Assembly (NCBI GenBank): GCA_032719365.1
Contig: CM064867.1
Span: 42,247,651-42,311,650, forward strand
Origin: Prinsepia uniflora
Lineage: Eukaryota; Streptophyta; Magnoliopsida; Rosales; Rosaceae
Reading direction: 5' to 3'
Length of the DNA stretch: 64,000 bases
This document shows, piece after piece, positions 1-12,606 of this stretch. The notes under the pieces are model-generated. The model had not been told where the DNA came from. It worked only from the letters and a program-made list of their open reading frames with translations, and did no database searches. The first letter of the stretch is position 1. The number at the start of each line of letters is the position of its first letter. The position numbers and the translations under genes were made by a program.

Positions 1-43
1 CTTTCGAAATAAGAAAAACCTTTGAAGCAAATTCATCCAATGT

Positions 44-70
<27 letters not shown>
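44..70. repeat. TA dinucleotide microsatellite
   Basis: Uninterrupted alternating T and A, about 13 units. It lies just beyond the last recognisable exon of the CYP97B fragment. No other structure is seen in 1-169. Confidence 0.95.
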
Positions 71-74
<4 letters not shown>

Positions 75-169
75 GTACATGGATTCAATTGTGAATAATA
101 CAATACATAATTTGCTACAACACAAGAAAAATTAACACAAGCACATGAATCCAACAATATTTCATAATT

Positions 170-783
170 TGCTTGTGCTTTATTCATCTTGGAAGGGTTC
201 TGCAACAAAGAAAATTACCCGAGTCTGTACTATTGTCACAGATGTGTAGAAGAAATAGCTCATTGCATCCAAGAAGTAATTAACAACTATTAATCTGCAT
301 AACTCATATTCAAAAATGAAGAATCATACTTGTGCAAGGAAAAAAGTATCCCAAGTAAGGACATCAGCTGTTGTTTTATGGCCAGCAATAAGCATTGTCA
401 TCAAATCATCCCTTAGCTGTGAAACCCCATAGGTAATGTGCATTTGAATTGTGAAAATACTCTGAAAGTAAATGAACCGGTAAATATGTATTTTATTATT
501 TTCTTCATAAATCATGTATCTAAAATCATTAGTGTTTCGCAAGTAGTTACCCGACGATCATCAACATCTGCTCCACGCATATCAACCAAGAAACGCAAAA
601 GACTTGCATCCTGCAAACTTATGGTTACAACGCCACAATTTTAACACTTCTACAAAGTTTCTAACTGTAATCCCTTAACTTCAAAAAACATGATAATGTG
701 AATTAAACTATATTTGTCGTTGGAAATTTCTGGACCTTCGAGTTTAAGTAATCTCTTTGTTGCAGTACTTCAACATATGTTTC
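170..783 (-). pseudogene. CYP97B: CYP97B-type cytochrome P450 fragment, four exons
   Basis: CYP97 enzymes are plastid P450s; CYP97A and C hydroxylate carotenoid rings, and CYP97B is the related third branch. Read on the minus strand there are four exon pieces in coding order: 736-783 (ends QQRDYLNSK), 551-610 (DASLLRFLVDMRGADVDDR), 330-416 (LRDDLMTMLIAG, I-helix) and 170-199 (NPSKMNKAQA). Intron borders are AG acceptors before 783, 610, 416 and 199, and GT donors after 736, 551 and 330. Together they cover the region before and through the oxygen-activation I-helix. The I-helix motif reads AGHKTT where AGHETT is usual, so the acidic residue is replaced by lysine. The last exon stops matching after KAQA. 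No upstream exons, heme-binding cysteine region or start were found. These points suggest a broken relic, but a gene continuing to the left of the window cannot be fully excluded. Confidence 0.8.
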
Positions 784-2102
784 CTATCACACACAAATGT
801 AACCAGGATTCACAATACAGTTCTAGATATTCAATTGTTACATTACTGCATAGATATGATACTAAATATTACTTATGTCCATCCCATTTAGCTTAAGTTT
901 CAATCTGACCTCTCTTGTCTCTTTTTCCTTTCGGATAAGTCCATCAAGAAATCCAAATGAAGAATTAATTTAGCCTCTAAGTAGCCCTCTAACCTATTAA
1001 AATTAACCTCAAGGGGTCCAAAAATTCTTAACCCAATAAAAAACCAGAGGAATCAGTGAATCACTAATGATGAACTCACGACGGAAATTAGAATTTGAAT
1101 TAGGCATCCAAAGAGCAATATATGTGAGGATGCGTGTCTCTAAGAACCAATCATACATTGAAAAAAAGAGAGGTCGGGAAAAAAATTCGAGACTACACCT
1201 TCAGCTATGGGCACCAAGTCCTTCCCCCATTTAAAAAATTGGTAATGAGGTTGCTCGCATTGTCCAGTAAATTTCTCTTTACTTTTGACTCATTAGAACT
1301 AGTTGATTGGCATATGCATTTACCAAATTCACATCATATTCTATAATGCTATAAATTTAAGACGTAAACCCGAAAATGAATTTTTCTCTTGATTCCTTAA
1401 GATAACATAAGCTCCATACTAGTCATTGTTCATTCTATTTGTTTTACACATTTCAATTGCAATTTTCATATTTTCATGGGAACTAAATAGAAAATAAAAG
1501 TTGCAATCTTTCTGGTATTTTCTTTAATAAAACAGATATTGAGAAAGAAAGACAAAATTAGGAACTAAACTTAAAGGTAAAAAATGAAAGTTCAAAAGTT
1601 CCATGATAACTTTAAGTTCACAACAACCTTATCATTCCTCTTATTCTTCCTATCACCTATGCAGTAAAACGATGAAACCAAAAATAATTACACGCCATGA
1701 TCAAATGTTAGTTCAAATTACATGTTCTCTATATTTAGAAAAAAACAAAGATCAGACGAACGTTGCTACCTTGATCCGACAAGCATGGCCTTCTTCTGTT
1801 GATAACAAAGAAAAAAGCTCACAAGAAAAACTTCTAAAGAAGAAAAGCATGAAAGATACTTTACCATATCAATAACGATATTTCCCAATTCATAGGTCGA
1901 TAGCGGATTCACAACTAGCATTCACATGGTTCAAAGAGATAAGCCACCAAATCACTGTACTAAAACCTAAGGAACGACCGCCTCAGCCTCCCTCGCTGTT
2001 CCAAAACTCAACCCTAGCAAAGAGTTTCACATTGAAGCTCATGGCCTCACATCTCATGTCCGCGTCCATCTCATAGTCCCCCGTCCCCCGTCCCTAAGTG
2101 GT
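784..2102. other. unassigned host-like DNA
   Basis: AT-rich sequence upstream (in gene sense) of the CYP97B fragment. I found no further P450 exon, no repeat shared with the rest of the window and no convincing ORF. A short minus-strand ATG reading frame near 1990-2070 has no recognisable motif. Confidence 0.5.
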
Positions 2103-2948
2103 TGTATGGAAATTCTGGGGAAGGCCCTTTGTGATGTTTTGAAATGAATTTATAAAACTGTTTTCCATATACCATCTTGATATGAGGATCTATGGATGGT
2201 CTCCTTCAGGTGTCTGGGACACTGGGGAAGTCACGGTGCATTGCCTACGAGGGGACATGATACGGAGCGACCGGACCGTATAGTGACTCAGGAGCAGGAT
2301 TGCTATGATTAGACGTCTGGGACGTCAGACATCTGGGATGTTAGAGATATGGACTCGGAGGGACCTCGGCCAGCACGCGTTGCTTATACAGTGAAATATG
2401 ACGTCTGGGACGTCAAGCATCTAGGACGCTAGGCGTCTAGGATGCCAAGGATGGTTATGTGATAAATATGGATTATTGGATTTATGAAATGGAATTTCAA
2501 TGGTTATGGATTTGGGCAGTGGCCCACTTGGTTCTGGATTTACGGATTTTGGTATTCTACAGTTTTGGGCTAAGTTCCCACACATGTTTGGTTTTACAGT
2601 TTTTGGGATAAGGCCCTAATGGTTTATTTAAGTAAATGATTTGATTACTGGTTTTCGATGCATGCATACTTTTAGTGAAGAGCATAAATGTATCTTTATG
2701 AAATGTGTTTTATGAACATATTGATTTTCGTCCACTCACAGTTTTTAACGGTTTTAATGCCCTTCAAGTTGTTCAGGGATGCAGGCTGTAGCAGAGACCG
2801 AGACATCGCACTCCTCCACCAAACCTGGGGCGCTCTGGGAGCCAAGTATGGGTCGAGGTATGAACTATCCCTTGTATGGCACTTCGTGTCAGACGGGAGC
2901 ATGGCACATCCCGCGTTAATCCTGGGGGGATTGGGATGGTCCGTGTCA
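2103..2948 (+). mobile_element. truncated 3' part of a family E long LTR
   Basis: The sequence matches the reverse complement of the LTR at 62258-64000, from about 63110 down to its end. Shared blocks include the paired GACGTC words (2300-2450), the branch-site-like word GTCCACTCACA at 2730-2740, the block beginning at the acceptor-like site near 2765, and the terminal block ending at GTGTCA (2948). The first two thirds of the LTR are missing, and the left edge at about 2103 is abrupt. No target duplication can be assigned, so this is a fragment rather than a clean solo LTR. Confidence 0.75.
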
Positions 2949-3635
2949 CGCCATATTCCATCATAAACACCTTTATCTGTGACATATAGGGCAGTTCCTG
3001 AGTGTCTCACCAAGGAGTGTTGGCCACTAAGCATGCATAGGGCAGTTCACGAGGAGAAAAAGTATAACACGACCTCTTTACCTTATGATTGTCTTTTGTT
3101 ATTGAATAATCATTTTGTTTGATTGACCTTTAATATAATTATGGGTTTTATATTTTATATGAATTTCAATAATCTTCCATGTGTGTCAATATTTTTGTTT
3201 TTTTTATACTGGTATGTTGTGCTTAATGCTTGATTAGATATAGGGCAGTTCCCGAGTCTAAATCATTGAAAATGTATAGGGCAGTTCCCGAGCATGTACT
3301 TGAGATAATATGCTTGTATTTCGTAGAACTAAGGTTATGGAATTTCTTGGTTTTGGAACTAGCATAACTTATGAATAAGCTAGGTTAGAGATGAGTTGAC
3401 CATTTAAATAATAGATTAGGTTAATTTAGATTAGTTAATCACGTAGTGATAGAAGATTTATCAACCAAGAAATTATGAATGATAACTCCTAATGTAATAC
3501 TTTGCAAGTGCACAAAATCGTATGATGAGTATAGTAGGTTTGCAAAAGTCGATCCCTCGAGGACTTGTTCAACAGGAATCCACTTAGTTTGGAATGAAAC
3601 AACTTGAGAAAAAGTACAAAAACGTTGGGGGGTTT

Positions 3636-6600
3636 TGTCAGGGCCCACCCCTAATCCCCCGGGATTAAGGGCTAAACCCTGCTCCCGTCTAACTTACACA
3701 TGACACGAAGGTTAAACAGACGTCCAACCTCCATGTGGCACGTAAGTCGGACAAGGGATTGTCGATCGAACCATCCTCAAAGTATCCAAACTTCACAGCG
3801 TGCGTCGAAACTACTGTGGATCTCGGGGGTGATGTCTCCGTCATTCTCGACCAACAGCCTGCACCGCAACAACCTGGAGGGTATCGAAAACACGAAAAGA
3901 CTGTGAGTGGACAAAAATAAAGAATAATTCAGAATACAGTTCATAAAACAGGTACATTTTTACCGTCCACGCAAAAACCAATGCATGCATATCCAATTCA
4001 TGTCATAAAACCATGTAAGAAAACCAAACACAGTTTCTTTTTCCAATTCCCGGGCCTCATCCCAAAACCAACAAAAACCATTACATCCGGGCATAGCCCA
4101 AAACATCAAAAAACCTTTATTGGAAACCATATCACATTTCCATTCATCGAACCTGCTGGATCTATCCGAGTCTTAAAACTCAATCCAGGCCTCAATATAA
4201 TCCGAGTCTTCAAACTCCCGAGTCTTTAAGCTCAACAGGCCTATGGGGGAAAATATCATAATATCCGAGTATTTAAACTACCGAGTCTTTAAACTCAATC
4301 CGGGTCTTTAAACCCAATAACCAGATCCAGCAAATCCAATCCAAACCCGTTTGAAAACCATTTTCCATTTCCGAATCTGAATCCGCAATCTCATCAGGAT
4401 CCCGAATCCAAACCCAGAACTCATATCCATCTCCTTTCCAGATCCGAGTCCGCAACCATCATTCCGTAAGCCGGCATCCGGAATAACCATTCTGAACTCA
4501 AACCCGGAATCCACTTCCAAGTCCCAAATCGAATCCCGAATCGTCATCCGAAATTCCGATTCAAAACCTGAAATCACGTTTCTCAAAACTACTTTTTGAA
4601 CTGGGCATCTAGGCCCGAAGTCATTTTCCAAATTCCATTTGTAAATCATTAATATTAAATCATATTTCAAATCTCGACATCAAATCATTTAAACCAGGTT
4701 TAAATCACAACATCCATCAAAATCTCCTAAAACGTGAAATTCCGTAATTTCTTCGAAAAACGTACAAAATCGTAAACCATCAAGATCATAAATCAAATCA
4801 TAGAATCACATATAGAAAAGATATAAAAACATATATGCATGCATCAAGAGTTAGAAAACAAAGTCCACTCACAGACCATTCCGATGTCGCCTCGATACGC
4901 TCGCACTTACACCGTTCCCGGCCAGTTCGCTATCCTCGGCTTTCCCGAACCTGTCCAAAACCCATAACGAGGTCACTAACTACTTCACAAAAGTCCTACT
5001 CAAGTCCCATAATTTTCCCGTATTTTTAACTATTTTTAACCGAGCCCTATAACCTTCGGACAGCCCGAAACATATCGAGCCGGTGTCCGATTGACTCGAA
5101 ACCAGCGCCAAAATGTTCGTTACATCTAATACTTTAAAATTCGTGTTGGAACCTTCCTCAGAATCCATGCCACATTCCCACACGCGCCGCCCAAAGGGGC
5201 TGCGCGTGGGCCTCACGCGCGGCTCCTGTTCATCTTCAACCTTGGGACAAACCAGTCCAGCTAGACCGGACCGGCGTGAGCGGTTCACCCGTTTTCCTGC
5301 TTATTTTAGTCCCGTTTTTAGTCCTAATTAGCCTAGTAGTTTCGTCCTTCTCCTCCTAATCTCCTAACATGATTAAAATGTAACAAAACCACGAGTTTTT
5401 TTACCTTCCTGGTCACACAAATAAACCGGCCATCTTCAACCCATGCTCCTACACGATCCCGGTCTCCAAACTTCGTGCTTTCAAGCTCAATCAACTCTTT
5501 AGGACCTTCAAAACTTCATTAAATCGTTCAATTTCATTAATAATCCCCAAAACATAATTCACCATTTTCGAATTCAAAAGCCAAACGTACGGTTCCTTAC
5601 CACTGTTATCGCCACCGTGCACGGCAGACCCTCTTCCCAGGCCTGATCGACTCGCCTGAACTTACTGAACATCATCCAATCAGCCAATTCCCTTAACACT
5701 CCTTCTAACACAACCTCTTGTTTCGACTGTAAACAGAGCAGTTCTCGGGAACACGCACCAGCCGTCGCCGTCGTGCACCGCCTTGCACCGCTGAGTCCAC
5801 ACGACTCCTCTCGAGTCCCTGAACACCACCACTTCTCCAATTTTTGATGGTTTGATCGTCTGGGTGCACAACCGTGCACGGTGTCCCTGCCCTGTTCTCT
5901 GGTTCTGGTCACGACACACACACATAACCACTCGACTCTCAATTCCTCTCAACCCAGTCCTTGAAATCTCAGCTTCCCTCTGATCACACTCACACACTCA
6001 AGAACTCACACACACTCCATTGGATCAATTCCTCCTCACTAACTCCAGTCTCTGTTTTCCCCTCATAAACACGACTAACACCCATTTAATTTCACCGTGC
6101 ACTGCCTAGAACCCACTAGACAATCCCCACGTGTCCAACTCTCCCTAGACAGCAATTAAAATATCCAATCACTCTATCCCAGATGGCCTTATCTGATTGG
6201 CCCAATGTGAAAAGACCAAATTGCCCCTAGGTGTTCAATTTACCATTTTGCCCTTCAACTTTAAAAAATCATAACTTTGCCGTCCGACGTCCGATGACAG
6301 CGTGTCGCCTGTCGTTGTAGTCAGGACGTCGAGATCTATCTAACGGTCCTCGGTCCACGTGAAAACTAAGCGTCGAACAAAAAGTCAACATTTTCCATTT
6401 AATTAACCAAATTACGGTTATGCCCTTAACCTTCCGAACACCATAACTTTTTCTCCGATTGTCCGAATTGGACGTGCCACCTGTCTACGGACTCGTGACG
6501 TCCCGAACTACATCACGGTCATCGGTCAATGCCCAATTGACCGTCCTAACTAAAAGTCAACTTTTTTTTCCCCATTATAGGGGTAAAATCGTCATTCGGC

Positions 6601-6697
6601 TACAAAAGTCCAAAAGTAACCCACCAAACACCGATTAACTTAGCTAATCCATCACTAATCACTTCACTAATCCCGACTCCCGGGACGGGTCGTTACA
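3636..6697 (-). mobile_element. solo LTR, long-LTR superfamily S1, 3.06 kb
   Basis: It runs from TGTCAGGGCCC to GTCGTTACA with perfect 5-bp target duplications ggttt at 3631-3635 and 6698-6702. In sense orientation (minus) it starts TGTAACGACCCGTCCC and ends CTGACA, like the other long LTRs here. It holds an array of CCGAGTCTTTAAACTC-type units (4160-4330) and an intron-like segment at 3874-4872. There is no internal coding DNA, so it arose by LTR-LTR recombination. Confidence 0.93.
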
Positions 6698-9600
6698 GGT
6701 TTTGAGTGATGATTTGAACGAAATTAAATGATGAAAACAAGTGCAAAATGATGGAAAAACTTCATTTGAAAGTTGATTGGATGATTAGGACGAATTAGGA
6801 CATGTTATCCACCTTTACCAATTACAGTTCCCCTTAGATTTCATTTATCAAATTAATTACGCATGTATCTGAATTAAGTGACCATGCAAGGGTCCGGCTA
6901 AGGTTCACCCTACATATTTATCTTCTCTTAGATTGCATGTTTAAACGCGATGTACCCGCCCTTAAACAACTATTACCGATGATGCGTGATAATGCATGAA
7001 ACATGAAGAAGATTTAATGACACTACACTATCCCTAGTAAAGTGATGTGCAATCCTAGGGAGTCATGAGTTTAGATTACGAATAAGATTCCTCTTCTTAA
7101 ACGTCATTCTACAAATTGCAGGGTGAACACAAACATCAAGGTAATCCGTCAAGCAATTACATCGACAATTATACACAGACAAGGTGATCAAACTTACTAG
7201 CATAAATTGAATTCATGAAGCATAGTAATCCAACAAATCCAGGCATACATAACAACCATAATCAACAGCCAGAAGTCTAATTATAAACTAACATGGCTAG
7301 GGCTTCAAACAGCCCTAATGCTAAAGGAAACTACTCACGCATAACTAAGTTAAAAAACATCATAATTGAATGCATACAAACTTAAAGAGATTAGGGATTA
7401 AGAAACAAAAATAATAAGATGAATGATGTGTGAGAGAAGTGGCATAAACACTTCTTCTTCTTCCAAGCTTCACGTCACAAAGAAAATGCAAGACTTGAAT
7501 CCGAAAGCATGAACAAAAGGGTAAATTGCAACTACTTTGTGTATAAACTTTAAGCAGAAATTTTTGCAGAGTTTTGGGACCTTAGGAGGTAAATTGGACG
7601 TCCAAAAAAAATGAGAAAACATCTATTTATAACCCCAAACACCTTCCCTAACATCTCCCTCAAAGAAAAGGGAAAACAACCCCAAAACAAGGAGGAAAAC
7701 TCCTTGTAATTGTGATAAACCATAGTTAGCCGTTTTTTGTGTCCTTCTTGTACAAGGAGTCCCTTTCCTTCCTTCTTTCCACTTCTTCACTTTTTCTTTG
7801 ACTAGGAATTCATTTCATGCTATCCTTAATCACATTACATTACCCTAAAATAAAGGAAACATGATAAATTGCGGCTAGGGAAGTTAATTAACCCTAGCCA
7901 TGTACAAGATGGTTTCTTAATTTCCAAGAAACTTCCTTTTCCTTATTTCTTGCCTGTAACAACCCGTCCCGAGAGTCGGGATTAGTAGTGTGTTTAAGGT
8001 GGGATTAGTAAGGTTAATTGGTGGTTCGGTGGTCCCGGTAGGTCTGTAAGTTTAGAATGACGATTTTACCACTAGTTAGGGCAAAACGTTTACTTTTCGT
8101 TCGGATGGTCATTGGGTGTTGACCGGTGACCAGGACGTAGTTTAGGATGTCACGAATCCATAGGCAGGTGGCACGCCCGATTCCGACATCCGAGGAGGAA
8201 GTTATGATGTTCGGAAGGTTAGGGGCCTAACTGTAATTTAGCTAAAGTAAGGGGGAAAAAGTTGACTTTTTGTACTAACGGGTTTTGGTATGTTGACCTA
8301 AGACCGTTAGATAGCTCTTGTCGTCCTGAGTACGATGACAGGCGGCACGTAGTCATCAGACGTATGAGGCGAGAGATATGGGTCAAGAAAGGTTGTGGCA
8401 AAACCGTAAATATGAGTTAAAAAGGAGGGGTATTTTGGTCTTTTTGCACCTGGGGATTTGTGCAGAGAGAAGCAGATGAAGGGCTGAGATAGGGCCATGT
8501 GGGTGAGAGCGGGTGGGGGATGGTGACATATGGCAAGTGTGTAGTGGGTTCTGGGGGATTCTAAGGTGTGTGCACGGTTCTATTATTGGGGTGCAACCGT
8601 GCCCGTGTTCGTGTTTGTGCGCAGAGGGAAACAGAAACAGAGGGAGATTGTGGGAGGAAATTGAGAGCAGTGAAGGGTTGATTGAGGGAGCTGGTGAGTT
8701 GTGAGTGTGTGTGGGTGTCCAGAGAGGGAAAGGGATACGGTAAGAAGGTTGGGAGGTGAGGAAGTCGTGTGGTTGGGCAGCTGGGAACTGCGGGAAAACT
8801 AGGGGTGAAAAGCAGGGAGGTCGTGAGAATCGTGGCGGGTGGCGGCCGTGTATGGGGCAACTGAGACCGTGGTGGTGTCGTGCGGGTTGCAAGGAGTCAA
8901 CCAATACCGGCGGAGCTCACGACGGCGACAGGTTGCAGGTAATTTCTGTTTCCCCGTATCTATGCTCTGTTTTGGCCGTGAACTTCAAATCGGAAATTGT
9001 GGCTTGAGAGGTTGAATCGAAGAGTCTAGGGGAGTCTAGGGAGTTCAGTCGAGTCCAGGGCGTCGTTCGGTTGTGTTGCCGTGACGGGAGGTGCACGGTG
9101 GTGGTTGGCACGACGGAGGGACTCTGTGTGCCCTGTTTTCCCATTTTGTTTCAAACCAAGAGTCGTGATCCTAGAGACTGAGTCGAAGGTCTAGGAGAGT
9201 TGGGTTAGGTTCCTTGAGGTCCTAGGAACCGTCTGGTGTTGCCACCGTGAAGGGAGGTTACCTGGGCGGCCGGAGAGGAAAACAGAGGAATTGGGCCGTC
9301 TGGTTTCGAGTCTGAGTTGACGGTGTAGGGGCTGTGTCGAGGTGATTGGAGGACGAGGATGCTTAGAGTAAGGTTGGACGAAGCTATAGGAGAATGAAGG
9401 AGGTGTTTTGGTGCAGGCACGGCGGAGAACCGTTGACGCCGGTTCAAGCTGCAGACTACTGTGTTGAACCGGGTCGACGTGAGGTTGAAGGTGCACTGTA
9501 GCTGGTGCGTGAGGGCCACGCGCAGCCACTTTGGGCGGCGCGTGCGAGCGCGTGCGGCGGTTCTGGGGAAAACGGTCAACATGGTTTTTTGGTCCAGGAG

Positions 9601-9844
9601 TTGTGTTGAGTTCAATGGAAGTGGTTTCGGGTTAAGCGGACGTTGAATCGACGTAGTTTCGTGAGGGTGAAGGTTTAGGGTCCCGGGTTATTACGTTTTC
9701 GATTCGGCGAATTTTGAGGGAATTTAGGTGAACCTTCGTAGACATGTTAGTGACGTAATTTGGTGGTTGTTGACAGGATCGGGACTTCCCGAGGAAGCCG
9801 AGGAACGTGCTGGACATTCGGGACACGATTGAGGGCTCGGTACT

Positions 9845-10692
9845 GTGAGTGGACTCTTTCCTTAAACTCGAGCATTCATAACTGTTTTTATAATTTTTTT
9901 GTGGTTTTAATCATAATTCTATGTTTATCGAATATGTTTCGGTTGGTTTTACATTATTACACGTTTTTCGAGGAAATCGGTTTTACGAGGAATGGTTGGT
10001 TTCTGAAATTGATGCTATGGTAGGAACATGATTTCGATGATTAAAGGTTTTCGGTTTTAGAAACGGATTTCGGAAAAAGGGTTGGTTTCCAAGTGGAAAA
10101 GTGGATTCCGGATTTGGGTTCGGAATGACGGTCGGGATGCTGAAAGGGCATCGGACCAGTGATTTCGGATTCAGGTTTGGATGTGAATACGAAAATGGTT
10201 TTCAACGGATTTGATTGGATTTGCTGGATCTGGTTATTGGGTTTAAAAACTCGGATATTGATTGACGGGGGACGGGCCCGGATTGAGTTTAAAGACTCGG
10301 GAGTTTAAAGACTCGGATATATTTATATTTCCCCCGTAGGCCTGTTGAGTTTAAAGACTCGGGAGTTTAAAGACTCGGATATTATTGAGGCCTGAATTGA
10401 GTTTAAAGACTCGGGAGTTTAAAGACTCGGATAGGTCCAGCAGGTTTGATCGGAAAATGATGATTTCATGTTCATGGTTTATGACACGGTTTCATGATTC
10501 ACGGACTGTGGTTTTTCTAACTGTTTTATAGTGTTTCTATTTCTTATGATGTGATTTATAACTGTTCTGATAACTGGGTTATGCATGTGGTTTTCAAAAT
10601 GGAGGGTAAAACTTGGTTTTCTAATAAATGGTTTTAGAACTTTTCTTTTCTTATAGTCCACTCACACCTTGTGTTTTTAACTTGCCCTCCAG
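9845..10692 (+). other. intron-like segment inside an S1 LTR
   Basis: GT at 9845 in the context ACT/GTGAGTGGAC, AG at 10691-10692 after a pyrimidine-rich run. GTCCACTCACA at 10656-10666 lies about 30 bases before the acceptor, where a plant branch site (CTCAC) would sit, and is a perfect 11-base complement of the donor-side word. Splicing is inferred, not shown. Confidence 0.5.
10230..10440 (+). repeat. array of short inverted units in S1 LTR
   Basis: Seven near-identical units of about 16 bases, GAGTTTAAAGACTCGG, mostly in pairs. Each unit has complementary GAGT and ACTC ends. The same array on the other strand is at 13148-13370 and a shorter one at 4160-4330. Confidence 0.9.
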
Positions 10693-11611
10693 GTTGTGGA
10701 GTTAGCGCGGGGTCTTGACGTCGTGGCAGTGTCCGAGGCATAGAAGTCACGGAGTAGTTTAAAGTCTTTCCGCGTGCGTGTACTTATTATCGGTTTTATT
10801 TCCTTGTGTTTCGTACTATACTCTGTAAATTATAACTTTGGGATGTTTTATATAGTTTCTCATGCGTCTGACTGAGTTTTGGGTGCTTTTTGAGTGAGCT
10901 TTACTTGGGTATTGTGTCGGGGAGTCAGACGGGAGCAGGATTTACCTCGGGTTTCGGGGTGAAACCGGGGTGGGTCCTGACATTGCCTCTTTTAACATCA
11001 AGATCTGATTAGGAATATAATTAGGTCTTCTTATCCAAGTCAATCCATGTCATTCCTCATTGAGAAAGGTAGGAAAATTTGTCAAAAGTTGCTTGATGCA
11101 CAAGTAAACCCCCTAAAACACCCTTAACCGCATTTTGTGGGCTTCTAGGGGCTAGGCCGTGACTTTTAGGGTCTTGGTGGATCTTGGTCATGTAAATGGG
11201 AGATGATGAGGCCCTTTATGAGTCCTTAAAGATTTAGCCTTGGAAAGATCACATTTCATTGCAAAACATGATTGAAACCTCAACTAAGCAATCTGCACAA
11301 ACTTCACAAAAAAGATCATTTTCTCCTATTGTTTGAATGATTATAATCAAAAGATAAGTAAAAGGGATAAGAAATAACGTTGAAATGATGCTTAATTTGT
11401 GACTTATCACGTAGGACCTTAGTAAAAACCAATTTACCCCCTAATTAAATAATCAAACGATTATCATGCTTAGATACCCTCAATCCCCGGTTAAGAACGA
11501 TCCCTATTTACCTATGCTACAATCTACAAAAAAGGGTTTTTAATTGCATACATTTCCTTAAGTGTTGAGTGTGACTTTGTATTTATTTTAATGCTTAGTT
11601 TTTGCGTATCA

Positions 11612-12606
11612 ATTTTTGGTGCCGTTGCCGGGAATTGAAAAAAAAATCTCTTTTGTGATTTTTTTTTGTGTAAATATGTTTATAATGTAAATATCATACA
11701 TGTACATACTAAATTTTACATATGTTTTTATTTTATGTTTCTTAGAACTCTACACTGCACATACTAAATTTTCTGTTTTTACCTTCTTACACTTATCTAA
11801 CTTCTTAATTCGTTACTTGCCTATATGTGCAACCACAAAGTGGAGAAGGTGCATCTCCAAGAACCAGCGAATCTAAGTGCTTAAAAAGAAGACATGTTGC
11901 ATCACGTCTAGGCTGAAGACGTTAAATTCAAGCGCTTGTTGGGAGGCAACCCAATGGAGGAGTCTACAACAGATTTGCATTCTCTTCCCTGATCTTTTAA
12001 TTTCGTTTGCTTTTATTCTCTTAGTTATTTTCGTTAAACTCTATCTCATACTTGATTCTATGGTTGTACTTTGATGCATATCATGTCGGATTTAAGTGTG
12101 GGGGAGGGACTTACAATTTTGTGAGTCTTAAATTATAAAAAAAATAAAAAAGAAAAAAAAATTATTTAAAAAAAAACCGTTTTTTTTTCAAAAATCATTT
12201 TTTTAATTTTTTTTTTCAAATTAAAATAAACAAAATTTCGTTTTTTTAAAATTGTTTTTCTTGTTACTTCTTTCAAAAAAATTCAAAAAAAAAATTCGTG
12301 TTTTAAGTTTTTGTTTTCAAGAGTCTTAGGATGCCCTTAACTAGTCAATGATGAATTTGAACAAACAAGAATATTATGGCATTTGCATATCATATTGTTG
12401 GAATTCTTGTGCTACTTGAGATATTTTGAGTGTTATGACTTGTAGTAGATATGGTTTGTAAAACTTGGTACAGAATTTGCATGTTAGAATTATTTCTTGA
12501 ATCGCATAAACCCTTGTGAGCTTTTGAGCTATATGTTATTTCCTTCTTGAATGTAAATCATTTATAGCTTATACATGCCTCATATAATTACTTGCAATAG
12601 TTTTAA
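11612..12606 (+). other. leader and remnant 3' coding boundary of the Athila-like element
   Basis: After the primer site (11617-11633) there is a short leader. At 11929-11954 comes the AAGCGCTTGTTGGGAGGC-type block that normally follows the pol end in Athila-like elements, so gag and pol have been deleted between about 11700 and 11820. At about 12091 an AAGTGTGGGGGAGG block, common in the 3' non-coding part of these elements, is followed by A and T homopolymer runs (12127-12300). Confidence 0.6.

Larger units (their letters stand above)
7955..10982 (+). mobile_element. solo LTR, subfamily S1, 3.03 kb
   Basis: TGTAACAACCC at 7955 to CCTGACA at 10982, with perfect target duplications ttgcc (7950-7954 and 10983-10987). 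It is highly similar to the inverted copy at 12607-15689. It contains an intron-like segment 9845-10692, with donor word TGTGAGTGGAC at 9844-9854, complement at 10656-10666 and acceptor-like CTCCAG ending at 10692. An array of GAGTTTAAAGACTCGG units lies at 10230-10440. ORFs of 100-170 codons in it are chance frames in GC-rich LTR DNA. Confidence 0.95.
3447..11409 (-). mobile_element. solo LTR, Athila/Tat group, carrying two nested solo LTRs
   Basis: Perfect 5-bp flanks cgtag (3442-3446 and 11410-11414). Removing the insertion restores the Athila-like LTR sequence also seen intact near 41400. On the minus strand it begins TGATAAG with the next 25 bases like the LTR at 40184, and ends CTATCA after a block like the 3' ends of Athila/Tat LTRs (around 3460-3560). 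Without its two insertions it is about 1.9 kb. The stretches 6703-7954 and 10988-11409 are its body and contain no coding signal. Confidence 0.85.

Noticed and set aside
5060..5120. Hammerhead ribozyme-like words (GAAAC and GTC) in LTR leader blocks
   Set aside because: The CTGATGAG core is not in the right place in any copy, so a retrozyme is not supported.
8383..8904. 173-codon minus-strand ORF and other 100-170-codon ORFs in LTRs (14076-14453, 26876-27376, 57980-58462)
   Set aside because: They lie in GC-rich LTR DNA, are not kept in sister LTRs, show no domain, and overlap frames on both strands.
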